Of a DNA stretch of 64,000 nucleotides, positions 25,140-34,819 are shown in pieces. A program made the translations under genes and the position numbers. Source of the stretch: Edaphocola aurantiacus (lineage in GTDB: Bacteria > Bacteroidota > Bacteroidia > Chitinophagales > Chitinophagaceae); assembly GCF_019797745.1 (NCBI RefSeq), contig NZ_VOSI01000003.1, positions 372,001 to 436,000 of the forward strand, written 5' to 3'. The notes below the pieces were generated by a model that did no database searches, was not told where the DNA came from, and worked only from the letters and a program-made list of their open reading frames with translations. Every line of letters begins with the position of its first letter. Position 1 is the first letter of the stretch.

Positions 25140-25808
25140 TTATATCAGGTGATGGTCATAGGCATACTTCACCAGTCCGACGGCAGAATGAATATTGAGT
25201 TTCTGCATCAGGTTTCTCTTGTGTGTCATAATAGTTACAGGGCTGATGTGCAGCATTTCTGCAATGACTCTGGTCTGGTGCCCTGCGGCGATAAGGCGCA
25301 ATACTTCCAGCTCTTTCTTTGTAAGGGTGCTGTTTTCTATAAATAATACGCTGGCCGCCAGTCTGCCGCTCAGGTCGCTGCTGATATATTTCCGGCCTTT
25401 ATATGTATTTTCTAAAGCCATTTTAATCTCATCTCTGCTCACTCCCTTACTGATATACCCGTTTGCGCCCAGTGCAAAACACTCTTTTACAGTATGGGTA
25501 TCCTTAACACTACTCACAATCAGTATAATCAGGTCTGGGTACTGTTTATGGATGTGCCGGATGAAATCATTGACCTGTTCTCCGGGCATCAGCAGATCTG
25601 TCAATACAAAATCATAATGCTGTTGCTGCAGGTAATTTGCGGCTTTCTCCAGTGTATCTGCGGCATGAATAATACTGCCTTCCGGTAGCATTTTATCTAA
25701 TAGAGAACAAAACCCTTCAGCGACTAAAGAGTGGTCATCTATCAGTAAGATATTAACGGCGGGTATGTCTATTTTTTGATACACTTGAACTACAAAACTA
25801 CAATACAT
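25140..25808 (-). CDS. NarL/FixJ-type response regulator
   Basis: A 222-residue regulator with a receiver domain (acidic pair in NILLIDDHS, phospho-acceptor Asp in FVLTDLLMPG, Lys in YISKGVS) and a C-terminal LuxR-type helix-turn-helix (LTKKELEVLRLIAAGHQTRVIAEMLHISPVTIMTHKRNLMQKL). The start at 25808 adds about 15 residues before the receiver domain; there is no closer ATG, though a GTG or TTG inside could be used. It is followed by its cognate HisKA_3 kinase. Target genes are unknown; the divergent Kelch/T9SS gene at 25946 is a candidate. Confidence 0.9.
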   Translation of the reverse strand: MYCSFVVQVYQKIDIPAVNILLIDDHSLVAEGFCSLLDKMLPEGSIIHAADTLEKAANYLQQQHYDFVLTDLLMPGEQVNDFIRHIHKQYPDLIILIVSSVKDTHTVKECFALGANGYISKGVSRDEIKMALENTYKGRKYISSDLSGRLAASVLFIENSTLTKKELEVLRLIAAGHQTRVIAEMLHISPVTIMTHKRNLMQKLNIHSAVGLVKYAYDHHLI

Positions 25809-25945
25809 ATATCACTTTTTATCTACTATAAATGGAGTATTTATATCATGGTTATGATGATCAAATTACCTCTTATGGCTGATTGGATGCCAGTCTGCTG
25901 ATTTTGAAATTTGTATTTCCTTAAAAACCATTTTAAACAACGTAA

Positions 25946-28072
25946 ATGAAATCGATGTACAAATCTTTTAAAAATGCAAAAACCTGGCTTCTCTGCTTAT
26001 CCATAGGTCTGCCCATGACCCGGGTGAGCGCCCAGGAAATTACTGCAAATACACCCTGGGTGTGGATGGGTGGTGATACAACCGTAGGACAGCCCGGATT
26101 ATATGGTACAAAAGGTATACCCGGTCCGAACAATAAACCCGGTGCCCGCAGTCAGGCGGCATCCTGGACAGATTCCCTGGGCAATTTCTGGCTATTCGGA
26201 GGCAGGGTGTACAGTACGACGGTAACCGAGGCATTGCGAAATGATCTGTGGTGCTATAGTCCATTTTCCAAACAATGGACCTGGGTCTCCGGAGATTCTA
26301 CCGTAAATGGTGCAGCCGTGACCGGTACGCCGGGCATACCTGCAGCAACGAATACCCCCTCAGCCCGCAGTCTGATCAACTACTGGACCGACAAGGACGG
26401 AATGTTCTGGGTATTTGGTGGGGTGATTACGCCTACTGCAGCTACACGTGGCAATGATTTATGGAAGTTTAACCCTTATGCCCGGCAATGGACGCTGGTC
26501 AGGGGCAATCCTGCTACACAGGACACTTTAGGCGTTTACGGAACCCTGGGCACAGCAGCAGCTGGTAATACACCGGGCGGCAGATCGGCAGCAACCTGCT
26601 GGGCAGATGCCAGCGGAAATTTATGGCTCTTTGGCGGCCAGGGCAAGGCCAGCACAGGTGCTGCTGCAACGGGACTATCGGACTGGTGGAAGTATAATAT
26701 CAGCGCTAACCAGTGGACATGGATGGGAGGACCCAATGTGTCCAGTCCCGCAGCTAATTATGGTACCCAGGGCGTAATGAGTCCTTCCAATATTCCGGGC
26801 GGCAGATACCTCGCGGTAAGCTGGAAAGATACCGCCGGTAATTTCTGGATGATGGGCGGTGTGGGCTATGTAACCACCACATCCGGTATGCTAAATGACC
26901 TCTGGAAGTTTAACCCTGCGCTGAACCAATGGGTATGGATGCAGGGTACTAATGTGATTAATGATCCGGGGCTGTATATCAGCAGGGGAATTAGTTCGCC
27001 CGAAAGAAGACCTAAAACCAGGAGAACAACCACTACCTGGACCGATATGTCCGGTAATCTCTGGCTCTTCGGAGGCACAACAAGTACTTTTATGACCAAT
27101 GCGGTGAATGATATATGGAAATATGATGTTGCGGTCAATCAATGGACATGGGTGAAAGGGGATAGTACCAATAATATTGCCCCGGTTTATAATACCCTGG
27201 GTGTGGCCAGTCCGTCAAATGAGGTTGGCGGCCGGGGTACAGAAGTGGCCTGGAGAAGCATCAAAAGCAATAACGTGTGGGTGTTCGGAGGGCATTTCCC
27301 ACCTTATGCTACCCGTAATGATCTGTGGAAGATAGAAGCATGTACACCTATTGCATCCCTGCCTTTAATCACAGGACAGGATACCGTTTGTGCGGGAGAT
27401 ACCGTTACCTATACCATGCCTGGTATATCCAATGCCCTGACGTACCTCTGGAATGTGCCTGCGGGCTGGAGCAGTACCTTGAATGCGAATACTATTTCCG
27501 TTGTACCGAACAATACTGGCGGGTCATTAAGTGTAAAAGTAGTCAGTGTCTGTATGGATACCTCGAATATACAGGTCAAGAATATTGTGGTGAGCACCAT
27601 TGCTACTCCGGTGATCAGCCAATCCGGTTCTGGTGGCGCTATAAGTCTGTCTGTCAGCAGTACCTATGCTGCCTATCAGTGGTATCTTAACGGGACAATT
27701 ATTCCCGGAGCCACAGCGGCTACGTACATACCTGCGGCCAATGGTATATACACTGTTGAGGTGCGAACAGCATTTGGTTGCCGGAGTATGTCTGCCGGTG
27801 TTAATGTGAATACCCTGAGTCTTAACGATCTGCAGGCTAAAGCCGGAATCAGTATTTATCCTAATCCGGTCGTGACTGAGCTGATGATATCCTCCCTGGT
27901 AGATGTACAGCTTGCTGTGGCAGATGTACAGGGGAAAGTATTGATCAGGCAATCTTTTAAAGCAGGTGATCATGCGGTGGATTGCTCCGCCTTGTCTTCG
28001 GGCTTGTATTATGTAACCTTCAGTACAAAAGATGGTGCGTTTATCCAGACCCTTAAAGTTGTGAAAAAGTAA
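25946..28072 (+). CDS. Kelch-like repeat surface protein with T9SS sorting domain
   Basis: A 708-residue secreted protein. A signal peptide ends near VSAQ. Six or so repeats of ~65 residues follow, each with a W-T-D-x-x-G-N-x-W-L-F-G-G core and N-D-L-W-K-Y/F, then W-T-W; this is the pattern of Kelch-type beta-propeller blades. After residue ~475 come an Ig/PKD-like beta domain (GQDTVCAGDTVTYTMPG) and a second short one. The end (SISIYPNPVVTELMISS ... TLKVVKK) is a type A T9SS C-terminal sorting domain, so it is secreted through the type IX system and attached to the surface. Ligand or partner unknown. Confidence 0.88.
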   Translation: MKSMYKSFKNAKTWLLCLSIGLPMTRVSAQEITANTPWVWMGGDTTVGQPGLYGTKGIPGPNNKPGARSQAASWTDSLGNFWLFGGRVYSTTVTEALRNDLWCYSPFSKQWTWVSGDSTVNGAAVTGTPGIPAATNTPSARSLINYWTDKDGMFWVFGGVITPTAATRGNDLWKFNPYARQWTLVRGNPATQDTLGVYGTLGTAAAGNTPGGRSAATCWADASGNLWLFGGQGKASTGAAATGLSDWWKYNISANQWTWMGGPNVSSPAANYGTQGVMSPSNIPGGRYLAVSWKDTAGNFWMMGGVGYVTTTSGMLNDLWKFNPALNQWVWMQGTNVINDPGLYISRGISSPERRPKTRRTTTTWTDMSGNLWLFGGTTSTFMTNAVNDIWKYDVAVNQWTWVKGDSTNNIAPVYNTLGVASPSNEVGGRGTEVAWRSIKSNNVWVFGGHFPPYATRNDLWKIEACTPIASLPLITGQDTVCAGDTVTYTMPGISNALTYLWNVPAGWSSTLNANTISVVPNNTGGSLSVKVVSVCMDTSNIQVKNIVVSTIATPVISQSGSGGAISLSVSSTYAAYQWYLNGTIIPGATAATYIPAANGIYTVEVRTAFGCRSMSAGVNVNTLSLNDLQAKAGISIYPNPVVTELMISSLVDVQLAVADVQGKVLIRQSFKAGDHAVDCSALSSGLYYVTFSTKDGAFIQTLKVVKK

Positions 28073-28097
28073 ACACAGAATCACAGCTCATTTCTCT

Positions 28098-28132
28098 ATA
28101 TGGCGCTCTGGATACAGAGCGCCATATCTTTT
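28098..28132 (+). terminator. Terminator of the Kelch-like gene
   Basis: 13-bp stem ATATGGCGCTCTG / CAGAGCGCCATAT, loop GATA, then CTTTT. Confidence 0.88.
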
Positions 28133-28328
28133 AAGTCTACTATAAACAGAGTAGTTTTCTCATTTTATTCTGATAAAGATTCCCCTGTTTGCAGGATTGT
28201 TCAGGCCTTTTAATTATAAGAATTTTGCATTTCTTAATATGAAACGATTGCCCCCAAACCGCTCTGGTATGGGTACCGTATCGTGGAGTTGAGTTGTATA
28301 AAGAGTAATGATTAAATACTAAATTGAA

Positions 28329-29876
28329 ATGAAAACATTTTGTCTTTTTGTGTCCATGCTTGCTGCAGGTATATGCCATGCACAGACTATCCTGAAATTT
28401 GGTGCAACCGGCGGCCCCGCCGGAGCAGGTACAAGAAAAGGGGCGGGGGCAGACATTACGGCTAAAACCATCATCTTTACAGATGGCAGCACAAATGCCC
28501 TGGCAGTACCTCCAACCACCGTTACATTCAGTCTCAGTAATCAGCAGTTTGGGCCCGGTTCGGTACAGGGCATACCTGCTGCCAGTGCTGCATCCTTTGG
28601 TAATGCAAGTAATACTGTTATTGATACACAGTTTACACCCGTATCATATTACAGGAGGATGGATTACATCGGGTCTCCTGCCGATACCATGTTTACGCCC
28701 TGTTATAGCTGTGCAGCAGGAAGCGGAGCAATGGCGACAACCAGTTACGGGGTGTACCTGTGCAGCACAACTGATGCTTTTATCAATGATACGGGTGCAA
28801 ATATACAAGCCTTAAATTCCCGGGTGTATATGGCAGATCTTACGATCAGTTTTAGTCGCCCGGTAAATAACCCCGTATTGCAGCTTTCGGGTCTGGGCGG
28901 AAACCATTATTATTTCTCCGGAGGTAAGACCTACACACAGGGCTTTGCCACGGAATTCGATTTAGTAACACCGGGACTAAGCCTTTCCAGATTATCAGGC
29001 AATGCGGTGCTTAGTGTAGGATCAACCTCTATCGGTAATTCAGCTACACTGATCGCAGGAAGTGCGCAGGGGAGTACTGGCTCTGTGCCTAATGGCCCTC
29101 TACGCTACGCTGCAAGCGGAAGTGTGGCTATACTGGGTACAAATATCACATCAGTTACCTTCAAGGTCTATACCCGAGGAGATGGAGGACTGGTGACTAA
29201 TGATGCCACAGGCGCGGTAACTACGGCCAATGCCGGACTCGGTCCCATATGGGCAGCCAGTCCTTTAAGTACCTCATATGCCGGATCTACCGTAAGTACG
29301 GATAATTATATCCTGGGCATATCTTTAGAAAAAGAAGCTGTGGTGTTGCCGGTGATCCTAAAGTCTTTTGAAAGTGCAAAAACCAATAATTGTACCACGC
29401 AGCTGACCTGGGAAACGGGCCGTGAAATTAATGCCGCCTATTTTGAGGTCCAGGAAAGCAAAGACGGGATGGCATTTAAGCATATCGGAAAAGTAAATGC
29501 GCAGAATCTGGCAACAGGTAGTCATTATCAGTTTACAGATGATGCAGGAAGTGATGTGGCGCATTATTACCGCTTATTGATGGTCGATCTGGATGGGCAT
29601 ACAGATTATAGTAACATTATCAAGACAGACGGATGTCTCAACAGGGAAGCTATTAATATTTATCCCAATCCGGTGCAGGACCAACTGAACATTGAGGGCC
29701 TGAAAGGAGATGTAACGATCGGCCTCAGCAATGCGACAGGTCAGAGCTTATATACACTTAAAACCGGCAACAGCAAGGCTACAATTGAAGTAGAGCACCT
29801 ATCTCCCGGCATATATTTCATAACAATTACAAATACATCCGGAACCATGCTGCGGACTAAATTTATTAAAAACTAA
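28329..29876 (+). CDS. Secreted protein with T9SS type A sorting domain
   Basis: A 515-residue secreted protein: a signal peptide (MKTFCLFVSMLAAGICHAQ), a ~300-residue Gly/Ser/Thr-rich beta domain with no recognised catalytic motif, a fibronectin-like segment after LPVILKSFESAKTNNCTTQLTWETGREINAAYFEVQESKDG (a very common pre-sorting-domain module in Bacteroidota), and the sorting domain INIYPNPVQDQLNIEG...TKFIKN. It is cargo of the type IX secretion system. The N-terminal domain could be an adhesin or matrix protein; I cannot name it. Confidence 0.85.
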   Translation: MKTFCLFVSMLAAGICHAQTILKFGATGGPAGAGTRKGAGADITAKTIIFTDGSTNALAVPPTTVTFSLSNQQFGPGSVQGIPAASAASFGNASNTVIDTQFTPVSYYRRMDYIGSPADTMFTPCYSCAAGSGAMATTSYGVYLCSTTDAFINDTGANIQALNSRVYMADLTISFSRPVNNPVLQLSGLGGNHYYFSGGKTYTQGFATEFDLVTPGLSLSRLSGNAVLSVGSTSIGNSATLIAGSAQGSTGSVPNGPLRYAASGSVAILGTNITSVTFKVYTRGDGGLVTNDATGAVTTANAGLGPIWAASPLSTSYAGSTVSTDNYILGISLEKEAVVLPVILKSFESAKTNNCTTQLTWETGREINAAYFEVQESKDGMAFKHIGKVNAQNLATGSHYQFTDDAGSDVAHYYRLLMVDLDGHTDYSNIIKTDGCLNREAINIYPNPVQDQLNIEGLKGDVTIGLSNATGQSLYTLKTGNSKATIEVEHLSPGIYFITITNTSGTMLRTKFIKN

Positions 29877-29892
29877 CCTGCATTATATGTAC

Positions 29893-29927
29893 TAAAAGCT
29901 GTCTCCATACCCTGAGGCAGCTTTTTT
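29893..29927 (+). terminator. Terminator after the T9SS cargo gene
   Basis: Stem AAAAGCTG.CTC / GAG.CAGCTTTT with one mismatch and a T run, about 20 bp after the stop. Confidence 0.8.
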
Positions 29928-30179
29928 ATTTGTTATATGGTCTTGATGAAACTATAGCTTTCCTTCGGCTCGAAAGGGATGCATATTTTGAGCAATGTTC
30001 TTTTTAGGGTTTAGTTAGCAGATGTGCTGCATCTCCTTCACAGTGTATACAGGTCAGGCTAATGCTGCTTTTATTTTCCGGTTAACATAGTGCAACAAAG
30101 ATCAATTTTATGAAACATATTGTTCTTTTACTATGTTTACTGTTCTATTTGACTTATTTTTATTCAAATAATCTCTCGT
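29928..30179. other. Intergenic region without a recognisable gene
   Basis: About 250 bp between the terminator and the next start. Nothing structured was seen. A short ATG frame at 30110 with a hydrophobic start runs into the hydrolase gene in another frame and is probably chance. Confidence 0.5.
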
Positions 30180-31379
30180 ATGAAAGCAGCATTACCACTA
30201 CTCATGCTCTGCTGTACATTGCTCTTCGGAGCCTGTACCAAAAATCATACCCCCAACGATACCCAGGCCCGGGGTAGCCTTATTTCCTCCACCAAGATAG
30301 GACATCTTACTGCTGCAGAAATTGCTGCTCATGCAGATAAATTCAATGCGCAACCTATGGTGAGCCATGGAGTAACCTATCATTCCATTACCTACCGGAC
30401 GGTATATAAAGGACAGCCTATAGATTCGCGGGGGCTGCTGCTGATCCCTGACAATGCTGATACGACCTATCTTTTGGCTTATTTTCATGGTACCCATCTG
30501 CCTATCAACCTTGGCGAATTTTATCAATCCAAATTTGAATCGCCCTCTAATTACGACGGGCGCAGTACGGGATTCCTGGAGACTCGTAATATAGCCCTGA
30601 TCTGGGCTTCGGCCGGTTATACGGTATTCCTGCCCGACTATATCGGGTTTGGAGCTACCAGCGATAAAGAGCATCCTTACCTGATGTATCCCGAAATGTT
30701 CAAATGCAATATAGACGGACTGCTGGCCGCGAAGAAATTTATCCAGAACCAGGGAACAGTCTACGACAACCGTATCTTCCTCAGCGGCTGGTCGCAGGGT
30801 GGGGGCGCCTGTCTTTCGGCACATAAGTACATACAGGAGCAATATGCTTCCGACTTTACCGTTACGGCAAGCTCAGGCCTGGCAGGACCATATAATTTTA
30901 AGGGCTTTATCGATACCATTCTGTCTAAACGTAATGATGAACTGAACATCATCAATATCTTTTCCTGGGGTGTATACAGTCTGAACAAATTCTCCGATAA
31001 GCTGCAACGCCCTACAGATCAGATTTTTTCCTATCCGGTATACGATCAGTACGCCGCGATTTTTCCTCCATCCAAAACACCTTCAAAAGTGCTGAATGAG
31101 TATTTTCTCAAACGCATTATGGATGGTACAGATACTAAATTTGTACAGGTGATGGAAGAGAATACTTATGATCATGGCTGGAAGCCGGTAGGCAAAGTCT
31201 TCCTGCATCATGGAGAGGCAGATAATGTTGTATACTATTTTAATTCTACTGATGCACGGGACGGGCTCACCGCAGCTGGTGGTGATGTAACCCTGCACAG
31301 CTATCCGGGTGGTACCCACGATTCTGAATTGGAAAATTATGTACGCAATACCCTGACTGATTTTAATGCTTTAAAATAA
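30180..31379 (+). CDS. Lipoprotein alpha/beta hydrolase
   Basis: A 399-residue lipoprotein (lipobox LFGAC, Cys19) with the alpha/beta-hydrolase fold. The nucleophile elbow is GWSQGG (Ser205). The acid and base of the triad are probably the Asp in HHGEADNVVY and the His in GGTHDSE near the C-terminus. An HG oxyanion motif occurs in AYFHGTHLP. It is likely an esterase or lipase-like enzyme held in the outer or inner membrane facing the periplasm or the surface. It lies 6 bp before a PorP/SprF-like gene, so the two are co-transcribed. Substrate unknown. Confidence 0.85.
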   Translation: MKAALPLLMLCCTLLFGACTKNHTPNDTQARGSLISSTKIGHLTAAEIAAHADKFNAQPMVSHGVTYHSITYRTVYKGQPIDSRGLLLIPDNADTTYLLAYFHGTHLPINLGEFYQSKFESPSNYDGRSTGFLETRNIALIWASAGYTVFLPDYIGFGATSDKEHPYLMYPEMFKCNIDGLLAAKKFIQNQGTVYDNRIFLSGWSQGGGACLSAHKYIQEQYASDFTVTASSGLAGPYNFKGFIDTILSKRNDELNIINIFSWGVYSLNKFSDKLQRPTDQIFSYPVYDQYAAIFPPSKTPSKVLNEYFLKRIMDGTDTKFVQVMEENTYDHGWKPVGKVFLHHGEADNVVYYFNSTDARDGLTAAGGDVTLHSYPGGTHDSELENYVRNTLTDFNALK

Positions 31380-31385
31380 ATACCG

Positions 31386-32249
31386 ATGAAGAAAATATAC
31401 CTGTTTGCCGCTACACTCTGTGCTGCCGTTACAGCTATGTATGCTCAGAATACTTTGCGCCCCGGTATTTATTACCACAACATGCATTACTATAATGCGG
31501 CTGCGGGCCTGGATGATACGGCAGCAAAGGCTTCTGTAGACATCTATGCGCGGAATAAATTTGTGCAGGATGAAAACAAAGATACCTGGGAGAAGCCATT
31601 GAACCTGTACCTGAATCATATCTATAATCTGGATCAGAAGAACTCGTTTAATGTATCTTATCTCTATGACGGATACTCCTTCTATAAACGGAATATCATA
31701 TATCTTGGCTATAGCCGTACCCTTTGCTGGGGGCGGGATAACCGCCTGAGCCTGGGCATAAGGCCGGTACTCAATTTCAATAGCATCAACCCTGATCAGC
31801 TCGGCCTGGGACCCGTATTGGATACCCGTTTTCGGTTTAATGCAGATCTTGATCTTGGTGCCCAATACCAGTGGAAAGGGCTTACTGCCGGAGTGGGATA
31901 CAAGAACCTGTTTGCCAGCTCGGTTAAGGAAGATGGGCTGGACCTGATCAAAGACCAGCGCGAACTGTATGTCAATCTCTCTTATGATTTCAGGTTGTTT
32001 AAACGTAAAGTAGGACTGGCACCATTCCTACTCTTCTACTCAGAAAGAAATATGAACCTTGATGCAGGTTTGAACCTGAGCTTTAAGGACAGGATACAGG
32101 TCTCCTATGCCCTCAGGATACTGGAGCTGCGCAGTATTTATACTGTACGTGCCCGGATCGATAAACGCTTCCAGGTAGGGCTTGCGTTGGATCATTCATC
32201 GTTGTACACTGATGTAAATATGGATGTATTGCTGGGATACCGGTTTTAG
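31386..32249 (+). CDS. PorP/SprF-family type IX secretion membrane protein
   Basis: A 287-residue outer-membrane barrel with a signal peptide (...TAMYAQ). It shows the family pattern: RPGIYYHNMHYYNAAAGL near the N-terminus, regularly spaced amphipathic strands with aromatic ends and the terminal strand MDVLLGYRF. Many PorP/SprF paralogues lie next to one specific secreted or surface partner and assist its attachment. Here the co-transcribed neighbour is a lipoprotein hydrolase without a T9SS sorting domain, while two T9SS cargo proteins are encoded just upstream. It may assist one of those. Confidence 0.8.
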   Translation: MKKIYLFAATLCAAVTAMYAQNTLRPGIYYHNMHYYNAAAGLDDTAAKASVDIYARNKFVQDENKDTWEKPLNLYLNHIYNLDQKNSFNVSYLYDGYSFYKRNIIYLGYSRTLCWGRDNRLSLGIRPVLNFNSINPDQLGLGPVLDTRFRFNADLDLGAQYQWKGLTAGVGYKNLFASSVKEDGLDLIKDQRELYVNLSYDFRLFKRKVGLAPFLLFYSERNMNLDAGLNLSFKDRIQVSYALRILELRSIYTVRARIDKRFQVGLALDHSSLYTDVNMDVLLGYRF

Positions 32250-32331
32250 ATAACTCTTTTACCCTTTGCCTGTTCGTTTTATCGACCGAAACGTTAGTGG
32301 ATCGGAAGTATCTCCCTTTGTATCTTGTTTT

Positions 32332-32427
32332 AGGAGATTTCTCGACGTCGCTTTGCTGTGCTCGAAATGACGGGAACAATCACCTCGTCATCCCGACCGG
32401 AGCCCTGGCGGAATGGAGAGATCTCCT
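32332..32427. repeat. Palindromic intergenic repeat element
   Basis: Arms AGGAGATTTCTC (32332-32343) and GAGAGATCTCCT (32416-32427) pair with one mismatch, with an inner ATGACG / CGTCAT pair. This layout matches a class of dispersed intergenic palindromes common in Bacteroidota genomes. It occupies most of the 325-bp gap 32250-32574 together with the terminator that follows. No second copy was found in this window. Confidence 0.6.
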
Positions 32428-32515
32428 TTTCTAGCAGGAATTCTTTAGCGCATGGCAAATGCACTCCATTTTGAAGGCGCAAGTTGCAAACCTGCGCCAG
32501 ACTGGAACGCTTAAC

Positions 32516-32555
32516 ACAACAAAAGAGGCTACCCACGGGCAGCCTCTTTTGTTGT
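32516..32555. terminator. Terminator between convergent genes
   Basis: 15-bp perfect stem ACAACAAAAGAGGCT / AGCCTCTTTTGTTGT, loop of 10. The T-rich right arm serves the plus strand; the mirrored left arm serves the minus-strand gene at 32575. Confidence 0.85.
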
Positions 32556-32574
32556 AAATATATTTTTCAGGATA

Positions 32575-33129
32575 TTATGCCTGCTGGTACATCACCATTT
32601 TAGCTTCGTTATTGATCATCTCCAGTGCGATCTCTGTAGGAGTCGCATCTTCACGGGTCATAATGAAGTTAATGATACGGGCATTCAGCTCCTTGGCATC
32701 ATCTTCCGGTTTAAGGCTTTGTGCAATCTGGTTGATCATTGCGATCTCTTGCTCCTTAACGGAGATAACGGTATTCCAAACCTGTGGAGACACATATATC
32801 TGCTGTGACATATTGTGTTCAAACTCTGTTTTGATCTGCTCTACGGTTAAAGCCTGCAACTCGCTAACTGTCATACCTTTGACATACAGTCTCGGTACCA
32901 GGTTGCGCGGATGTGCTCTTTCGATAAACAGGATCAGGCGCTCGTATGCCTGCAGGCGCAGACGCAGGGTAGTACCTTGTCCTTCGCGGAATACAGCCAG
33001 TTGTTTGCGTTTAAACTCACCCACCAGGAATTTATTGACGATCACTACAGAAGCGATCAGTACAATAATGGCTGGAATGATGTATTTCAGTATTTCAAAA
33101 ATTTGTGCTCCTATGCTCATGGGATGCAA
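32575..33129 (-). CDS. Membrane-anchored conserved protein of unknown function
   Basis: A 184-residue protein with one N-terminal transmembrane helix (residues ~12-34, LKYIIPAIIVLIASVVIVNKFLV) followed by a basic stretch and an all-helical cytoplasmic domain (LRLRLQAYERLILFIERAHPRNLVPRL...). This resembles a conserved Bacteroidota family without known role (I believe DUF7935, not certain). It is 15 bp downstream of the aldehyde dehydrogenase gene, on the same strand. Function unknown. Confidence 0.75.
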   Translation of the reverse strand: MHPMSIGAQIFEILKYIIPAIIVLIASVVIVNKFLVGEFKRKQLAVFREGQGTTLRLRLQAYERLILFIERAHPRNLVPRLYVKGMTVSELQALTVEQIKTEFEHNMSQQIYVSPQVWNTVISVKEQEIAMINQIAQSLKPEDDAKELNARIINFIMTREDATPTEIALEMINNEAKMVMYQQA

Positions 33130-33144
33130 TATATAATTTTAATA

Positions 33145-34677
33145 TTACAGATCAAATTTAATACCCTGTGCTAATGGCAGGCTGGTGCTGTAGTTGATCG
33201 TATTGGTCTGACGACGCATATACGCTCTCCAGGCATCAGAACCGCTCTCGCGACCACCACCTGTTTCTTTCTCACCACCGAATGCACCACCGATCTCAGC
33301 ACCGCTGGTACCGATATTTACGTTGGCAATACCGCAGTCGCTACCCGCTGCACTCAGGAACAATTCTGCTTCGCGCAGGTTTGTAGTCATGATGGCAGAA
33401 GATAAGCCCTGGGGCACTTCATTCTGGATAGCAATAGCCTCGTCCAGTGTGCTGTATTTGATTAAATACAGGATAGGTGCAAAGGTCTCGGTATGTACTA
33501 CTTCGAAGTTATGCTCTGCCTCGATCACACAAGGTTTTACATAACAACCGCTTTCGTAACCTTTACCGGACAGTACACCGCCTTTCACAACGATCTTACC
33601 GCCTTCCAGTTCAGCCGCTTTGATCGCTGCTTCGTACAGGGCTACTGCATCTTTATCGATCAGTGGTCCTACGTGGTTTTTAGTATCCAGCGGATCACCG
33701 ATTTTCAGTTGCTTGTATGCATTTACAATTTTCTTTTTCAGTTCTTCGTATTTGCTTTCGTGGATGATCAGTCTTCTGGTAGTGGTACATCTCTGTCCTG
33801 CAGTACCTACAGCACCGAAGATGGCACCGATCAGGGTCATTTCCAGATCTGCATTTTCTGTAACGATGATGGCATTGTTACCACCCAGCTCCAGTAAAGA
33901 ACGACCCAGGCGACCTGCTACTGCTTTAGCCACTTCCTTACCCATGCGGGTAGAACCGGTAGCAGAAACGATAGGTACGCGCTCATCATGGCTCATCAGT
34001 TCACCGATCTCACGGCCACCGATTACCAGTCCGCTTACACCTTCTGGCACACCGTTTGCTTTGAATACCTGTGCAATGATTTTCTGACAGGCTACAGCAG
34101 TTAAAGGTGTTTTTTCTGAAGGTTTCCAGATACACACGTCACCACAAACCCATGCCAGGGCTGTATTCCAGCTCCATACCGCAACCGGGAAGTTGAATGC
34201 AGAGATGATACCGCAGATACCCAGCGGATGCCATTGCTCATACATTCTGTGGCCCGGACGCTCACTGTGTGTAGTCATACCATATAACTGACGGGATAAT
34301 CCTACGGCGAAGTCACAGATATCAATCATTTCCTGTACTTCACCCAGGCCTTCCTGCAGGCTTTTACCCATTTCGTAAGAAACCAGGGCTCCTAAATTGT
34401 CTTTTTGTTTACGCAGTGCATCACCAAACTGACGAACGATCTCGCCGCGTTTCGGAGCAGGGATCATTCTCCATTCCTGGAATGCATCTTGCGCTTTGGC
34501 TACTACTTTCTCATAATCTTTAGCAGATGTCTGCTTTACAGAGGCAATCAGTTTGCCATCTACAGGTGAAAAAGAGTCCAGGTTGGCGCCTGTGCTTTTC
34601 AGCCATTTACTTCCGGTTGAAGTACCTTCATTAACTTTGTCAATGCCTAAAGCAGCCAGTATTTTTTTAGTATTCAT
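33145..34677 (-). CDS. Aldehyde dehydrogenase, ALDH7-type (aminoadipate-semialdehyde dehydrogenase-like)
   Basis: A 510-residue NAD-dependent aldehyde dehydrogenase. Key residues are visible: the oxyanion Asn in ISAFNFPVAVWSWN, the general base Glu in LLELGGNNAI and the catalytic Cys in GQRCTTTRRL; cofactor contact in WKPSEKTP. The context (GNNA, ETGGGRESGSDAWRAYMRR at the end) is like ALDH7/antiquitin, which oxidises alpha-aminoadipate semialdehyde in lysine breakdown. I start it at 34677 (MNTKKILAAL), because the 11 residues before are not family-like. The lysine pathway is not represented in the neighbourhood, so the physiological substrate stays open. Confidence 0.92.
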   Translation of the reverse strand: MNTKKILAALGIDKVNEGTSTGSKWLKSTGANLDSFSPVDGKLIASVKQTSAKDYEKVVAKAQDAFQEWRMIPAPKRGEIVRQFGDALRKQKDNLGALVSYEMGKSLQEGLGEVQEMIDICDFAVGLSRQLYGMTTHSERPGHRMYEQWHPLGICGIISAFNFPVAVWSWNTALAWVCGDVCIWKPSEKTPLTAVACQKIIAQVFKANGVPEGVSGLVIGGREIGELMSHDERVPIVSATGSTRMGKEVAKAVAGRLGRSLLELGGNNAIIVTENADLEMTLIGAIFGAVGTAGQRCTTTRRLIIHESKYEELKKKIVNAYKQLKIGDPLDTKNHVGPLIDKDAVALYEAAIKAAELEGGKIVVKGGVLSGKGYESGCYVKPCVIEAEHNFEVVHTETFAPILYLIKYSTLDEAIAIQNEVPQGLSSAIMTTNLREAELFLSAAGSDCGIANVNIGTSGAEIGGAFGGEKETGGGRESGSDAWRAYMRRQTNTINYSTSLPLAQGIKFDL

Positions 34678-34819
34678 AAGATATAAAATGCAATGATTTA
34701 CAGTGGGCAAATATAACAGTAATTATTCAAATACCTTGTTTAAATATTCGTCAATAAACGAATATGCACCACCAAAATCATAAAGATATTTGTGGTGCAT
34801 ATTGCGAAAAAGGTAAGCT

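Noticed and set aside
29928-30179. tRNA or riboswitch in the gap
   Set aside because: No cloverleaf or known aptamer pattern could be traced by eye.
30110-30280. Small hydrophobic frame MKHIVLLLCLLFYLTYFYS...
   Set aside because: It overlaps the lipoprotein hydrolase in another frame and loses any pattern there; probably chance in AT-rich DNA.
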